Positions 7,278 through 16,452 of a stretch of 64,000 nucleotides of DNA are shown here, in pieces. Source of the stretch: Clostridium sp. (GTDB lineage Bacteria; Bacillota; Clostridia; Lachnospirales; Lachnospiraceae); contig SFNH01000001.1 of the NCBI GenBank assembly GCA_004554205.1, forward strand, positions 1 to 64,000. The letters run 5' to 3'. The position numbers were made by a program, and so were the translations under genes. Every line of letters starts with the position of its first letter. The stretch's first letter is position 1. The notes beneath the pieces were generated by a model that did not search any database, was not told where the DNA came from, and was given only the letters and a program-made list of their open reading frames with translations.

Positions 7278-7616
7278 ATGAGTCCGGGTATCCAGACGGA
7301 GATGAGGCTCCTCCTTATGAGCCTTCTTACCGGCGCCGGGCTGATGGCGCTGTATGACGTGCTTCGCATCTTCCGTCTTCTGATTCCGCATGGTTTTTTG
7401 TGGATTGGCGTGGAGGACTTCCTATACTGGATCATTTCCGGTTTTACCACATTTTATCTTTTGTATCGGGAGAATGACGGAGCGCTCCGCTTCTGCGCAG
7501 TCGCGGGCGTACTTCTGTCCATGATCGTCTATGACCGAATATTCAGCATAAATTTTTTAAACCTCTTGAAAAAGGCGGGAAGATGGATTAGAATAAAGGT
7601 ACGACGTAGCAGGTGA
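7278..7616 (+). CDS. yabQ: Spore cortex biosynthesis protein YabQ
   Basis: A 112-residue membrane protein with about four hydrophobic stretches (LLLMSLLTGAGLMALYDVLRIF ... FLYWIISGFTTFYLLYRENDG ... RFCAVAGVLLSMIVYDRIF). YabQ is required for spore cortex formation in Bacillus. ATG 7278 lies four bases after the yabP stop. The basic C-terminus (RWIRIKVRRSR) should be cytoplasmic. Confidence 0.9.
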   Translation: MSPGIQTEMRLLLMSLLTGAGLMALYDVLRIFRLLIPHGFLWIGVEDFLYWIISGFTTFYLLYRENDGALRFCAVAGVLLSMIVYDRIFSINFLNLLKKAGRWIRIKVRRSR

Positions 7617-7640
7617 CAGACTTTAAAGCTGGTGATTGGT

Positions 7641-7967
7641 ATGGGAATGCGTAAAAAGATGCGCAGAAAGAAAAAGGATCGCTGGGAGAACCGGATATCG
7701 ACCATCGGCATCACGATGGTGGTGGCGAGCCTTGCCGTGGTGGTGAACGTAAAGAGCAGCTCCATGAAGAAAAAGGATCTGGAGTACCAGATGCGCGAGG
7801 ATGCTCTGGTGAGACAACTCGAGCAGGAGAAGACCCGCGCGGACGAGCTCGAGGAGTACCGCGTCTATGTGCAGACGAAGCAGTATATTGAGGAAGTGGC
7901 AAAGCAGAAGCTGGGACTGGTAAAGCCGGACGAGATTCTCCTGAAGCCCGCGCCGAAGAATAATTAA
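7641..7967 (+). CDS. divIC: Cell-division protein DivIC (FtsB-like)
   Basis: A 108-residue bitopic protein: a very basic N-terminus (RKKMRRKKKDRW), one membrane segment (ISTIGITMVVASLAVVVNV), then a coiled coil (KKKDLEYQMREDALVRQLEQEKTRADELEEY) ending in the typical YIEEVAKQKLGLVKPDEI. It should join the DivIB/FtsL division complex outside the membrane. Position between yabQ and spoIIE is conserved. ATG 7641 is preferred; GTG 7632 and ATG 7647 are possible. Confidence 0.9.
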   Translation: MGMRKKMRRKKKDRWENRISTIGITMVVASLAVVVNVKSSSMKKKDLEYQMREDALVRQLEQEKTRADELEEYRVYVQTKQYIEEVAKQKLGLVKPDEILLKPAPKNN

Positions 7968-8060
7968 CGCCGGTCTGACCGGGCTCATGCACAGCAGATC
8001 AGCCAGACAGTCATACATTCCCCTCCCGCCGCATATAATGTGGCTTAGGAGGGGATTTTT

Positions 8061-9470
8061 GTGTGGAAACGGGCAAAACGCCGCGATATGGCGGATGTGA
8101 ATGTATATACGGCAGGACGATTGAATGAGATGGCGAGGTCCCTTTCGCTTCTGGCAAAATCCTGCATGGATCATATGAACGAGGAAAAGGGGCTGACGAA
8201 GGACGACGCGCTGGCGGCGATGCAGATGTCGGCCGCCATGGTGTGCGGGGAATGCAGTCGATGCAATTTATACAGCGACAGCCAGAAGGAGGACAGCTAC
8301 TATCTCTATTATCTGCTGCGGGCATTTGAACAGAAGGGGCATGTGGATTACGAGGACATGCCCCGTCTGTTTCTTGAAACGTGCCGGCGGAAGGAGGAAT
8401 ACCTAAACCAGCTAAACAGGAATCTGGGCCGGGCAACGATGAACCTGGAGTGGAAAAACCGATTTCTGGAGAGCAGGGACACGGTAATGGTTCAGTTTCG
8501 GGAGCTGGCGGTGATCCTGGAGGAGTTTGCCCATCAGATGGAGCAGGCGTCCGATATCACGGCGCAGAAGGAGAATGCGGTGAAGCGCCTCTTCCGCCTG
8601 CATCACATGGTGGTGGAGAATATGCTCATCCTTGAGTATGAGAACCGTCAGCGTGAGGCCTACTTAACCGTGCGCACCACGGGGGCGAAATGCGTCACCA
8701 CAAAGGATGCCGCAGAGATGTTCGGACAGGCAGTCGGCAGCGGAAGGTGGTATGCGCCGACGGACACCCGAGCGCTGATCACGAGGCAGGCGGGGACGAT
8801 CCGATTTTCCGAGATGGGGGATTATCGCATGATGTACGGCGTGGCGCGGTGTTCACGCGGGGGAGAGGGCGTCTCCGGCGATAATTTCACCTACTCCGGC
8901 AATCTCCCGGGACAGGTCATCATGAGCCTGTCTGATGGCATGGGAAGCGGCGAGAAGGCCTGCGAGGAGAGCGGGAAGGTGGTGGAGCTGACCGGACAGC
9001 TCCTCGAGACGGGCTTTTCACCGCGGGCGGCGCTCAAGATGGTGAACACGATCCTGATACTGACGGGGATCGAGCAGCACCCGGCAACGCTTGATCTGTG
9101 TTGCGTGGATTTACATACCGGAGTGTTGGAGGCGATGAAGCTGGGGGCGGTGGCGACCTTTATCTTAAGCGGCGGCACGGCGGAGGTGCTGGAGGCGGGG
9201 GAGGTGCCCGCCGGAATCATCCCCCAGGTGGAGCCAGTGCTGCTCTCGAAAAAGCTGTGGGACGGGGACCGCATCGTGATGGTGACGGACGGCGTCCTCG
9301 ACGCGTGCCCCGGGGAGGACAAGGAACAGAGCTTACGGCAGTATATTGAGGGGCTGCCCTTAAAAAGCCCGCAGGATATGGCGGAGCGCATTTTACACTT
9401 CGCCTGTAAAGAGGGGGCGGCGCGCGACGACATGACAGTCCTGACAGCGGGGATATGGAAGCGGAGCTGA
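8061..9470 (+). CDS. spoIIE: Stage II sporulation protein E (PP2C phosphatase), lacking the membrane domain
   Basis: A 469-residue protein. The C-terminal half is a PP2C phosphatase: SRGGEGVSGDNF, MSLSDGMGSGEKACEES, LDLCCVDLHTG, DRIVMVTDG and GAARDDMTVL hold the metal-binding acids. In Bacillus it dephosphorylates SpoIIAA to activate sigma-F and binds FtsZ. The family protein is about 830 residues with ten membrane segments; here no hydrophobic segment is present and the protein begins in the middle region (LNEMARSLSLL). GTG 8061 has AGGAGGGG at 8048-8055. DivIC ends 93 bases upstream, so a missing membrane part cannot be hidden there. Place between divIC and tilS supports the identity. Confidence 0.88.
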   Translation: MWKRAKRRDMADVNVYTAGRLNEMARSLSLLAKSCMDHMNEEKGLTKDDALAAMQMSAAMVCGECSRCNLYSDSQKEDSYYLYYLLRAFEQKGHVDYEDMPRLFLETCRRKEEYLNQLNRNLGRATMNLEWKNRFLESRDTVMVQFRELAVILEEFAHQMEQASDITAQKENAVKRLFRLHHMVVENMLILEYENRQREAYLTVRTTGAKCVTTKDAAEMFGQAVGSGRWYAPTDTRALITRQAGTIRFSEMGDYRMMYGVARCSRGGEGVSGDNFTYSGNLPGQVIMSLSDGMGSGEKACEESGKVVELTGQLLETGFSPRAALKMVNTILILTGIEQHPATLDLCCVDLHTGVLEAMKLGAVATFILSGGTAEVLEAGEVPAGIIPQVEPVLLSKKLWDGDRIVMVTDGVLDACPGEDKEQSLRQYIEGLPLKSPQDMAERILHFACKEGAARDDMTVLTAGIWKRS

Positions 9471-9472
9471 TA

Positions 9473-9504
9473 AAAGAAGGAGGCGCGGTTCTCCTTCTTT
9501 TTTT
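9473..9504 (+). terminator. Intrinsic terminator after spoIIE
   Basis: AAAGAAGGAG at 9473-9482 pairs with CTCCTTCTTT at 9491-9500, followed by further T residues. Confidence 0.8.
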
Positions 9505-9582
9505 GCTTGCAGACCGGCGGAAAAACGGGTATAGTTAGGGGGATACAGGGAAAACTTTGTTTCATGGACGTGGAGTGGGAGA

Positions 9583-10968
9583 ATGCTTAAGAAGGTACGT
9601 CGGTTTATCGAGGAAAATAAGATGTTAGAGCCGAACGACCGTGTGATCGCGGCAGTGTCGGGCGGGGCGGATTCGGTCTGCCTTTTGTCAGCGCTCTGCG
9701 CGCTTGCGCCGGAGCTTTTGTTCTCTCTGCGGGTGGTCCATGTAAATCATGGGCTCCGCGGCGCTGAGGCGGACCGCGACGAACAGTTTGTGCGGAATTT
9801 ATGTAAACTTCAAAACGTTCCGTTTGCGGCGGTTCACCGGGATGTGGAGGGTTATGCGGCGGAACGCGGCATTTCCTGCGAGGAAGCGGGGCGTCTCGTG
9901 CGGTATGAGGCGCTTTATCAGGCGGCGGAGGAATGGGGGCAGGCGAGGATTGCCGTGGCGCACCACGCCGGTGACAGCGCGGAGACGATCCTGCACAATC
10001 TGCTGCGGGGGAGCGGGCTGAAGGGTCTCTCGGGCATTCGCCCGGTGCAGGGCGCGATTATCCGCCCGCTTTTGTGCGTTACACGGGAGGAGATCCTTGC
10101 GTATTTGGGAGAGCAGGGCTTAAGCTGGTGCGAGGACTCCACCAACGGAGAATGCGGTTACACGCGCAACCGGATTCGAAACCGGATTTTGCCGATGATG
10201 CGTGAGGAGGTAAACGCCCGCGCACAGGAGCATATTTTGCAGGCGGGAACCATCATCGGGCAGGCGGACGATTACCTTGAGCGCCAGGCACTTAAGGTAT
10301 GGGCGGAGGCGGGGATTTTGTGCGCCACGGGTCAGGGAGTATCCGCCTGTGTCCGGAGGGAGGCATTTTTGCGCCAGGAGGACATTATCCGGGCATATCT
10401 GATCCGTCATATGCTTGATCTGGTGACGCCGGGCTGGCGGGATATAAGCGCGCTTCATTTCTTGCAGATCGCAGCGCTGGCTGAGAAGGAGACCGGGAAC
10501 TGTCTCAATCTGCCGTGCGGCATGACGGCGAGGCGTGAGTATGATGAGCTTTTGATCGAGCGCCTCCCCGCAAAGCGGCGGGAGGCGGACGCCGGGCAAA
10601 ATAACGGTGGAAAATCAGGCGTTTCCCTGCGAATGACTACATTCCCCCGCCAAAAAAATGACAAAATTCCGAAAAACCAGTATACGAAATGGTTTGATTA
10701 TGATAAAATCAAAGACAGGCTGTCCGTGCGGACCAGGCGGGAGGGGGATTATCTGACCCTGCCGGGCGGGAAACACAAGACCCTGAGGCGGTTCATGATC
10801 GACGAGAAGATTCCGAGGGAGCGGAGAGATAAAATCTGCGTTCTGGCGGAAGGAAGTCATGTGCTTTGGGTGGTGGGATACCGGGTCAGCGAATATTATA
10901 AGATTACGGACGACACAGAAACGATATTACAGGTTAGCTGTGACGGAGGGGAAGATTATGGCAGATAA
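9583..10968 (+). CDS. tilS: tRNA(Ile)-lysidine synthetase TilS
   Basis: A 461-residue ATP-dependent enzyme that converts the wobble C of tRNA-Ile(CAU) to lysidine. The PP-loop SGGADS is at residues 26-31; HVNHGLRG, CEDSTN and TRNRIRNRILP are further TilS motifs. The C-terminal domain holds VRTRREGDYLTLPGG and KKxLRRFMIDEKIPRERR-like sequence. The start ATG 9583 follows the spoIIE terminator by about 80 bases. It overlaps hpt by 11 bases, the same tilS-hpt-ftsH order as in Bacillus. Confidence 0.95.
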   Translation: MLKKVRRFIEENKMLEPNDRVIAAVSGGADSVCLLSALCALAPELLFSLRVVHVNHGLRGAEADRDEQFVRNLCKLQNVPFAAVHRDVEGYAAERGISCEEAGRLVRYEALYQAAEEWGQARIAVAHHAGDSAETILHNLLRGSGLKGLSGIRPVQGAIIRPLLCVTREEILAYLGEQGLSWCEDSTNGECGYTRNRIRNRILPMMREEVNARAQEHILQAGTIIGQADDYLERQALKVWAEAGILCATGQGVSACVRREAFLRQEDIIRAYLIRHMLDLVTPGWRDISALHFLQIAALAEKETGNCLNLPCGMTARREYDELLIERLPAKRREADAGQNNGGKSGVSLRMTTFPRQKNDKIPKNQYTKWFDYDKIKDRLSVRTRREGDYLTLPGGKHKTLRRFMIDEKIPRERRDKICVLAEGSHVLWVVGYRVSEYYKITDDTETILQVSCDGGEDYGR

Positions 10969-11482
10969 GATTCGGGTTTTATTGTCGGAAGAGGAAGTGA
11001 GGAAGCGTATCGGCGAGGTGGCGGCTGAGATCAGCAGGGACTACGAGGGACGCACCATTCACCTGATCTGTATTTTGAAGGGCGGCGTGTTCTTTACCTG
11101 CGAGCTGGCGAAGCACCTTGATGGGCCGGTGACGATGGATTTCATGTCCGTTTCCAGCTACGGCAACGACACCAAGTCGAGCGGCGTAGTGCGCATTGTG
11201 AAGGATCTGGATGAGCCGCTTTCAGACAAGGATGTGCTGATCGTGGAGGATATCATTGACTCCGGTCATACGCTCGCCTACCTGATCGAGGTGCTCAAGC
11301 AGCGCGGGCCGAGAAGCATCCGGCTGTGTACCCTGCTCGACAAGCCCGAGCGCCGGGTGAAAAAGCAGGTCAAGGTGGATTATGTCTGCTTTACTATCCC
11401 GGATGAGTTTGTTGTGGGATACGGGTTAGACTATTTACAGAAATACAGGAATTTACCGTATATCGGAGTTGTGGAGCAGTAA
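10958..11482 (+). CDS. hpt: Hypoxanthine phosphoribosyltransferase
   Basis: A 174-residue purine-salvage enzyme joining hypoxanthine or guanine to PRPP. VLIVEDIIDSGHTL is the PRPP-binding loop, LKGGVFF and SSYGNDTKSSG are other family motifs. ATG 10958 has GGAGGGG upstream and overlaps the end of tilS, implying coupling. The longer frame from 10859 runs through tilS and is rejected. Confidence 0.95.
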   Translation: MADKIRVLLSEEEVRKRIGEVAAEISRDYEGRTIHLICILKGGVFFTCELAKHLDGPVTMDFMSVSSYGNDTKSSGVVRIVKDLDEPLSDKDVLIVEDIIDSGHTLAYLIEVLKQRGPRSIRLCTLLDKPERRVKKQVKVDYVCFTIPDEFVVGYGLDYLQKYRNLPYIGVVEQ

Positions 11483-11496
11483 GGAGGAGCTTTTAA

Positions 11497-13308
11497 GTGA
11501 AACAGCAGAATTATTATTCCGGTATCTGGCTTCTGACACCGCTTCTTTTGATCGCCCTGCTCTGGACGTTCCTGGCTATGGGCGGGAGACAGGTGGAGCT
11601 TAGCAATGGGCAGTTCATGCAGGTATTGGAGGATGGCGGGATTCAGAAAGCGGAGATTTATCAGAATGCGCAGACGCCCACCGGCGAGGTGCGCCTCACC
11701 ATGGACACGGACGCGAGGTATGTGGTCTATGTGTCGGATGTCAACGATGCCCAGTATTATCTGGACATATATGACATTGACTACACGATGAAGAATGTGC
11801 CGCAGAATAATTACTGGCTGAACCTGATTCTTCCGGTGGCGCTGTCGGTCGGCGCGGTCATTCTGATCATTTCCATGATGAATATGCGCGCGGGGAATGC
11901 CGGCGGCGCAAACAACCGGATGATGAATTTCGGCAAGAGCCGTGCCCGCATGACCCATACAAGCAACGTGACTTTTAAAAATGTTGCCGGTCTTAAGGAG
12001 GAGAAGGAAGACCTGGAGGAGATGGTGGATTTTCTGCGAAACCCGCAAAAGTACACCAACGTAGGAGCGAGAATTCCCAAGGGCGTTCTGCTCGTGGGGC
12101 CGCCCGGAACCGGTAAGACCCTGCTCGCGAAGGCGGTTGCGGGCGAGGCGGGCGTTCCGTTCTTCTCTATTTCCGGCTCGGACTTTGTGGAGATGTTTGT
12201 GGGCGTGGGCGCGTCCCGTGTCCGCGATCTTTTTGAGGACGCCAAGAAAAATGCGCCATGTATCGTGTTTATCGACGAGATTGACGCAGTGGCAAGACGG
12301 CGCGGCACCGGCATGGGCGGCGGCCACGACGAGCGCGAGCAGACCTTAAATCAGCTTCTGGTCGAGATGGATGGCTTTGGCGTCAATGAGGGCATCATCG
12401 TTATGGCGGCGACAAACCGCGTGGATATCCTGGATCCGGCGATCCTGCGTCCGGGGCGGTTTGACAGGAAGGTTGCCGTGGGACGTCCCGACGTGCGGGG
12501 CAGAGCGGAGATCCTTTTTGTCCACTCCAAGGAAAAGCCGCTTGCGGAGGATGTGGATCTTGACCGTGTGGCGCGGACGACCTCCGGCTTTACGGGCGCG
12601 GATCTTGAGAATTTGATGAATGAGGCGGCGATCCTTGCGGCGAAGGAGAACCGCGTCTTTATCCGCCAGTCGGACATTGACCGGTCGTTTGTCAAGGTGG
12701 GGATCGGCGCGGAGAAGAAAAGCCGTGTGATCTCCGATAAGGAGAAAAGGATCACCGCCTACCACGAGGCGGGTCATGCGATTCTGTTTCATGTGCTGCC
12801 GGATGTGGGGCCGGTTCATACGGTCTCCATCATCCCGACGGGAGTGGGCGCGGCAGGCTACACGATGCCGCTTCCGGGTGAGGATGAGATGTTTGGCACC
12901 AGGGGAAGGATGCTGCAGGATATCATGGTTTCCCTGGGCGGGCGCATTGCCGAGGAGATTGTCTTCGAGGATGTGACGACCGGGGCCTCCCAGGATATCA
13001 AGCAGGCCACGAAGATCGCGCGCTCCATGGTGACACGCTACGGTATGTCCGAGAGGGTGGGCATGATCGACTATGATAATGACGACGACGAGGTGTTCAT
13101 CGGCAGAGATTTCGGCCATGTGCGCAGCTACGGCGACGAGGTGGCGGCGGCCATCGACGCCGAGGTGAAGCGGATCATCGACGAATGCTATAAAAAGGCG
13201 AAAGCGATCATTCTGGAACACCGCCCGGTGCTGGATCGCTGCAGCGCTCTTTTGATCGAGAAAGAGAAAATCGGTCAGGATGAGTTTGAAGAGCTCTTTG
13301 CTGTGTGA
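11497..13308 (+). CDS. ftsH: ATP-dependent zinc metalloprotease FtsH
   Basis: A 603-residue membrane AAA protease. Two N-terminal membrane segments (about 8-27 and 109-130) flank an outside domain. Walker A GPPGTGKT starts at Gly201, Walker B is VFIDEID, the SRH ends [18 protein letters not shown], and H423-EAGH is the zinc site. It degrades misfolded membrane proteins and regulators, including sporulation factors in Bacillus. GTG 11497 has AAGGAGGAG about ten bases upstream. It closes the tilS-hpt-ftsH run. Confidence 0.97.
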   Translation: MKQQNYYSGIWLLTPLLLIALLWTFLAMGGRQVELSNGQFMQVLEDGGIQKAEIYQNAQTPTGEVRLTMDTDARYVVYVSDVNDAQYYLDIYDIDYTMKNVPQNNYWLNLILPVALSVGAVILIISMMNMRAGNAGGANNRMMNFGKSRARMTHTSNVTFKNVAGLKEEKEDLEEMVDFLRNPQKYTNVGARIPKGVLLVGPPGTGKTLLAKAVAGEAGVPFFSISGSDFVEMFVGVGASRVRDLFEDAKKNAPCIVFIDEIDAVARRRGTGMGGGHDEREQTLNQLLVEMDGFGVNEGIIVMAATNRVDILDPAILRPGRFDRKVAVGRPDVRGRAEILFVHSKEKPLAEDVDLDRVARTTSGFTGADLENLMNEAAILAAKENRVFIRQSDIDRSFVKVGIGAEKKSRVISDKEKRITAYHEAGHAILFHVLPDVGPVHTVSIIPTGVGAAGYTMPLPGEDEMFGTRGRMLQDIMVSLGGRIAEEIVFEDVTTGASQDIKQATKIARSMVTRYGMSERVGMIDYDNDDDEVFIGRDFGHVRSYGDEVAAAIDAEVKRIIDECYKKAKAIILEHRPVLDRCSALLIEKEKIGQDEFEELFAV

Positions 13309-13448
13309 GAAGTGCATAAAAAAAACTTCAAAATTTGTCGAAGTTTGTGCACACTTCTTTTTGGGGATGTGCTATTATAATTGGCGTACCCCCCCAATAC
13401 ATTATAGTTTTTTGCTACACCCCATTTAGAAACGAAATACCTTCTCCT

Positions 13449-13482
13449 GAAAGAGCCAGCTACCCCGCTGGCTCTTTCGATT
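13449..13482 (+). terminator. Intrinsic terminator after ftsH
   Basis: GAAAGAGCCAGC at 13449-13460 pairs perfectly with 13467-13478 across six bases, then GATTT. A weaker inverted repeat AAACTTC/GAAGTTT lies before it at 13323-13346. Confidence 0.75.
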
Positions 13483-13500
13483 TATTGTGAAAGCCCCGGC

Positions 13501-13553
13501 GTAACAGTTCAACACGCTTTTATGCATAAATTGCCGCATGGCTGAACTGTTCA
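13501..13553. repeat. Dispersed palindromic repeat, copy 3
   Basis: GTAACAGTTCA at 13501-13511 and TGAACTGTT at 13543-13551 form a perfect nine-base inverted repeat; GCATGGCTGAACTGTT carries the shared family end. It lies between the ftsH terminator and the promoter of the GH13 gene. Confidence 0.75.
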
Positions 13554-13568
13554 GCAAAATTAAGGTGC

Positions 13569-13597
13569 TTGTATCTTTTGGCGGAATCTGGTACAAT
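13569..13597 (+). promoter_or_regulatory. Vegetative promoter for the GH13 gene
   Basis: TTGTAT at 13569-13574 and TACAAT at 13592-13597 with a 17-base spacer, 29 bases ahead of the start codon. Confidence 0.65.
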
Positions 13598-13625
13598 GGA
13601 ATAACTATTGGAGGAGTCAGACGAT

Positions 13626-15698
13626 ATGTTTGAACAACCGATTCGTGAAGAAATAAACCGCCAGGCGCTGTTTGCGGATGAGACGTCAGATTACCGCATT
13701 CCGGAGGAGCCGGATGCGGGAGAGCTCGTAAAGCTGCGGTTTCGGACTGCGCGGGGAGATGTTGACCGCGTTTCTTATATTGAGGAAGACAAGAACATAG
13801 AGGCAGAGATGACGAAGGTAAGGTCGGATGCCCTGTTTGATTACTATGAATATCGGCTTGTGGCGGACAGCCAGCCGCAGCGCTATTATTTTCAGGTAGT
13901 CAAGGGCGCGCAGGTGTGCTATTTCAACCGCCTGGGCGCGACCATGGATATCCAGAGCTGTTATGCCTTTCGCATTATGCCGGGCTTCCACACACCGGAG
14001 TGGGCCAAGGGCGCCGTGATGTACCAGATTTTTGTGGATCGATTTTGCAACGGAGATAAGGATAACGATGTCGAGGACTGCGAGTACGTCTATATCGGCC
14101 GCCCTGTCCGCAGGGTGGGTGAGTGGGATACGAACCCGCAGGCTATGGACGTGGGCTGCTTTTACGGCGGCGACCTTAAGGGCGTGTGGGACAAACTGGA
14201 TTATCTTCAGTACCTTGGGGTGGAGGTGATCTACTTTAACCCGCTGTTTGTGTCGCCCTCAAATCACAAGTATGACAGTCAGGATTATGACCATATTGAC
14301 CCGCATTACGGCGTGATCGTGAAGGACGGCGGCGAGCCGGTGGAGCCGAATGCGCTCTCCAATGAGAAGGCAACCCGCTATCAGATGCGGAGCGCCGACC
14401 CGGAGAATCTGGCGGCGAGCGATGCATTCTTTGCCCGCTTTATGGAGGAGATTCACAGGCGCGGCATGAAGGTCATCATTGACGGTGTATTTAACCACTG
14501 CGGCTCTTTTAATAAGTGGCTGGATCGTGAGAGGATCTATGAGCACCAGGGAGGTTATCTTCCGGGAGCCTATGAGAGCGCGGACAGCCCCTACCGCAGC
14601 TTTTTTAAGTTCAACAATGAGGAGGCATGGCCGGATAACGCGAGCTATGACGGCTGGTGGGGACATGACACGCTCCCGAAGCTGAATTATGAGGATTCCC
14701 CGAAGCTTTACGAATATATTATGAAGATTGCCTGCAAGTGGGTGTCCGCACCGTACTGTGTGGACGGCTGGCGGCTGGATGTGGCGGCAGACCTGGGACA
14801 TAGCAGCGAGTACAATCACAAGTTCTGGCAGGAATTCCGGAAAAATGTCAAGAACGCCAATCCCGAGGCGATTATTCTGGCAGAGCATTACGGCGACCCG
14901 AGCAGTTGGCTGCAGGGCGATGAGTGGGATACGGTGATGAATTATGACGCGTTCATGGAGCCGTTAAGCTGGTTTCTTACCGGCATGGAGAAGCACAGCG
15001 ACGAGTACAACGGCGCGCTCTACGGGGATGGCGTCAGCTTTTTCAGATCCATGTATTATCATATGAGCCGCCTGCCGAGCCAGTCGGTGCTCACAGCCAT
15101 GAACCAGCTCTCCAACCACGACCACAGCCGTTTCCTGACCCGCACAAATCAGATCGTGGGGCGCATCGGCACGGCGGGCGCCCAGATGGCAAATTCCGGC
15201 GTTAATTACGGTATCTTGCGGGAGGCGGTCATGGTGCAGATGACCTGGCCGGGAGCGCCCACTCTGTATTACGGGGACGAGACGGGCGTGTGCGGCTGGA
15301 CAGATCCGGACAACCGGCGGACGTATCCCTGGGGCAGAGAGGATTTTGAGCTGATCGAGTTCCACCGCTATATGATTGATCTGCACAAGCGTCTCCCGGC
15401 GCTGCGCCGCGGCTCCTTAAAACAGCTTCTCGCGGATCGCCAACTGATCGCTTACGGGCGTATGCGCGGCGAGAATAAGTGCATAGTAGCCGTCAACAAC
15501 CGCGGCGAGGCCCGCGAGGTCAGTCTCCCGGTGTGGGAGCTGGGGATTTCTGACGAGGATGTGATAACGCGCGTGATGATAACCGACGCCGGGGGCTACA
15601 ATGCGGGCAGGGTCGCCTGTCATGCGGAGGCGGGCGCGCTCACGCTCACGCTTCCGGCAAACAGCGCCATTCTCTTAAGCACGGGCGCGGAAGTTTGA
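13626..15698 (+). CDS. GH13 alpha-amylase family protein (neopullulanase / cyclomaltodextrinase type)
   Basis: A 690-residue intracellular glycoside hydrolase with no signal peptide. An N-terminal beta-sandwich (about 1-120, like CBM34) precedes the (beta/alpha)8 barrel. Catalytic residues are visible: Asp385 in DGWRLDVAADLGH, Glu420 in ILAEHYGD and Asp499 in LSNHDHSRF. A C-terminal beta domain follows at about 600-690. The N-terminal domain suggests a neopullulanase or maltogenic-amylase-like enzyme acting on maltodextrins. ATG 13626 has GGAGGAG at 13611-13617. With the branching enzyme at 17.2 kb it suggests storage-glucan turnover. Confidence 0.88.
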   Translation: MFEQPIREEINRQALFADETSDYRIPEEPDAGELVKLRFRTARGDVDRVSYIEEDKNIEAEMTKVRSDALFDYYEYRLVADSQPQRYYFQVVKGAQVCYFNRLGATMDIQSCYAFRIMPGFHTPEWAKGAVMYQIFVDRFCNGDKDNDVEDCEYVYIGRPVRRVGEWDTNPQAMDVGCFYGGDLKGVWDKLDYLQYLGVEVIYFNPLFVSPSNHKYDSQDYDHIDPHYGVIVKDGGEPVEPNALSNEKATRYQMRSADPENLAASDAFFARFMEEIHRRGMKVIIDGVFNHCGSFNKWLDRERIYEHQGGYLPGAYESADSPYRSFFKFNNEEAWPDNASYDGWWGHDTLPKLNYEDSPKLYEYIMKIACKWVSAPYCVDGWRLDVAADLGHSSEYNHKFWQEFRKNVKNANPEAIILAEHYGDPSSWLQGDEWDTVMNYDAFMEPLSWFLTGMEKHSDEYNGALYGDGVSFFRSMYYHMSRLPSQSVLTAMNQLSNHDHSRFLTRTNQIVGRIGTAGAQMANSGVNYGILREAVMVQMTWPGAPTLYYGDETGVCGWTDPDNRRTYPWGREDFELIEFHRYMIDLHKRLPALRRGSLKQLLADRQLIAYGRMRGENKCIVAVNNRGEAREVSLPVWELGISDEDVITRVMITDAGGYNAGRVACHAEAGALTLTLPANSAILLSTGAEV

Positions 15699-15706
15699 TA
15701 TCTCTC

Positions 15707-15763
15707 GAACAAAAACGAAAATCCCTCCCGCGACCGAGGTGAGGCGTATGGCTGAACTGTTAC
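15707..15763. repeat. Dispersed palindromic repeat, copy 4 (module A)
   Basis: Ends in TATGGCTGAACTGTTAC and contains CGAACAAAAACGAAAA and CCCGCGACCGAGGTGAG. Its complement matches 21611-21668 at about 51 of 58 positions. It lies between the GH13 stop codon and the tRNA cluster. Confidence 0.8.
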
Positions 15764-15791
15764 TTATGTTGTGAAATCAGAAGAAAAACGG

Positions 15792-15820
15792 CTTGATTTT
15801 TGAGTCCGCGTGTGGTAAGA
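15792..15820 (+). promoter_or_regulatory. Promoter of the tRNA cluster
   Basis: TTGATT at 15792-15797 and TAAGAT at 15815-15820, 17 bases apart, about 27 bases before tRNA-Tyr. Confidence 0.6.
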
Positions 15821-15846
15821 TAAATCGTGCTTGTCAAAGCCGGTAT

Positions 15847-15928
15847 GGATGGGTTCCCGAGTGGCCAAAGGGGGCAGACTGTAAATCTGTTAGCTGTGCT
15901 TTCGGTGGTTCGAATCCACCTCCATCCA
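15847..15928 (+). tRNA. tRNA-Tyr (anticodon GTA)
   Basis: Acceptor arms GGATGGG and TCCATCC pair with one wobble. The anticodon loop CTGTAAA carries GTA, a long variable arm is present as expected for Tyr, and the T arm is GGTGG-TTCGAAT-CCACC. No CCA is encoded. First of three closely spaced tRNAs. Confidence 0.95.
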
Positions 15929-15934
15929 TTTTCA

Positions 15935-16020
15935 GCCGCAGTGGCGGAACTGGCAGACGCACAGGACTTAAAATCCTGCGGGACTAATCTCCCGTGCCGG
16001 TTCGATTCCGGCCTGCGGCA
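15935..16020 (+). tRNA. tRNA-Leu (anticodon TAA)
   Basis: Acceptor GCCGCAG pairs with CTGCGGC; the anticodon loop in GGACTTAAAATCC carries TAA; a long variable arm and the T arm GCCGG-TTCGATT-CCGGC are present. Starts six bases after tRNA-Tyr. Confidence 0.95.
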
Positions 16021-16038
16021 TTTGGCTTTGAGGGCTTC

Positions 16039-16111
<73 letters not shown>

Positions 16112-16276
16112 TTAAATAACAGGTACAAATTTTTATTGTCAGAGAATGCCCTGCTTTTCTGAGATCAGTTGGTCGATGTCGTCAAAAGCATTTTCTTAGA
16201 CATGCTCATCTCTCCTTAAATAAAGCGAGTTTCCGGGTTTTCCCGTTATTTGTTCAGATTTATTCTCCTGTACTGA
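16112..16276. other. Gap after tRNAs with a possible decayed small gene on the minus strand
   Basis: On the minus strand AAGGAGAG precedes an ATG near 16207 that opens only about 14 codons. A different frame just inside reads NAFDDIDQLISEKQGIL before a stop near 16140, which looks like protein. A frame break may separate the two. Nothing else is recognisable. Confidence 0.25.
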
Positions 16277-16408
16277 TAACTGATCAGCAGGTCTGCGCAT
16301 TTAATACGCTGACCGCAGGAAAACGCGGCAAAAACAGGCAAAAAACCCATTGCCGAAGGCAGTTTTCATGGATTTTTGCCCGTAACTGTGAGAGCGCTGA
16401 ACAGTTAC
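16277..16408. repeat. Dispersed palindromic repeat, copy 5 (composite)
   Basis: Left end TAACTGATCAGCAGGTCTGC resembles copies 1 and 12. The right 28 bases (16381-16408) run from CGTAACTGTG to GCTGAACAGTTAC with an eight-base inverted repeat GTAACTGT/ACAGTTAC, and nearly match copy 6. Between them a 24-base GGCAAAAA/TTTTTGCC-type inverted pair is visible (16328-16380). It ends two bases before ATG 16411. Confidence 0.7.
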
Positions 16409-16452
16409 ATATGCTGTTTATGGGGAAAATGAAACGGGTGGGGGACAAAGGT

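Noticed and set aside
11431..13317. Long minus-strand ORFs of 298 and 323 residues opposite ftsH
   Set aside because: They mirror the ftsH codons; composition is His/Arg-rich and no family is recognisable.
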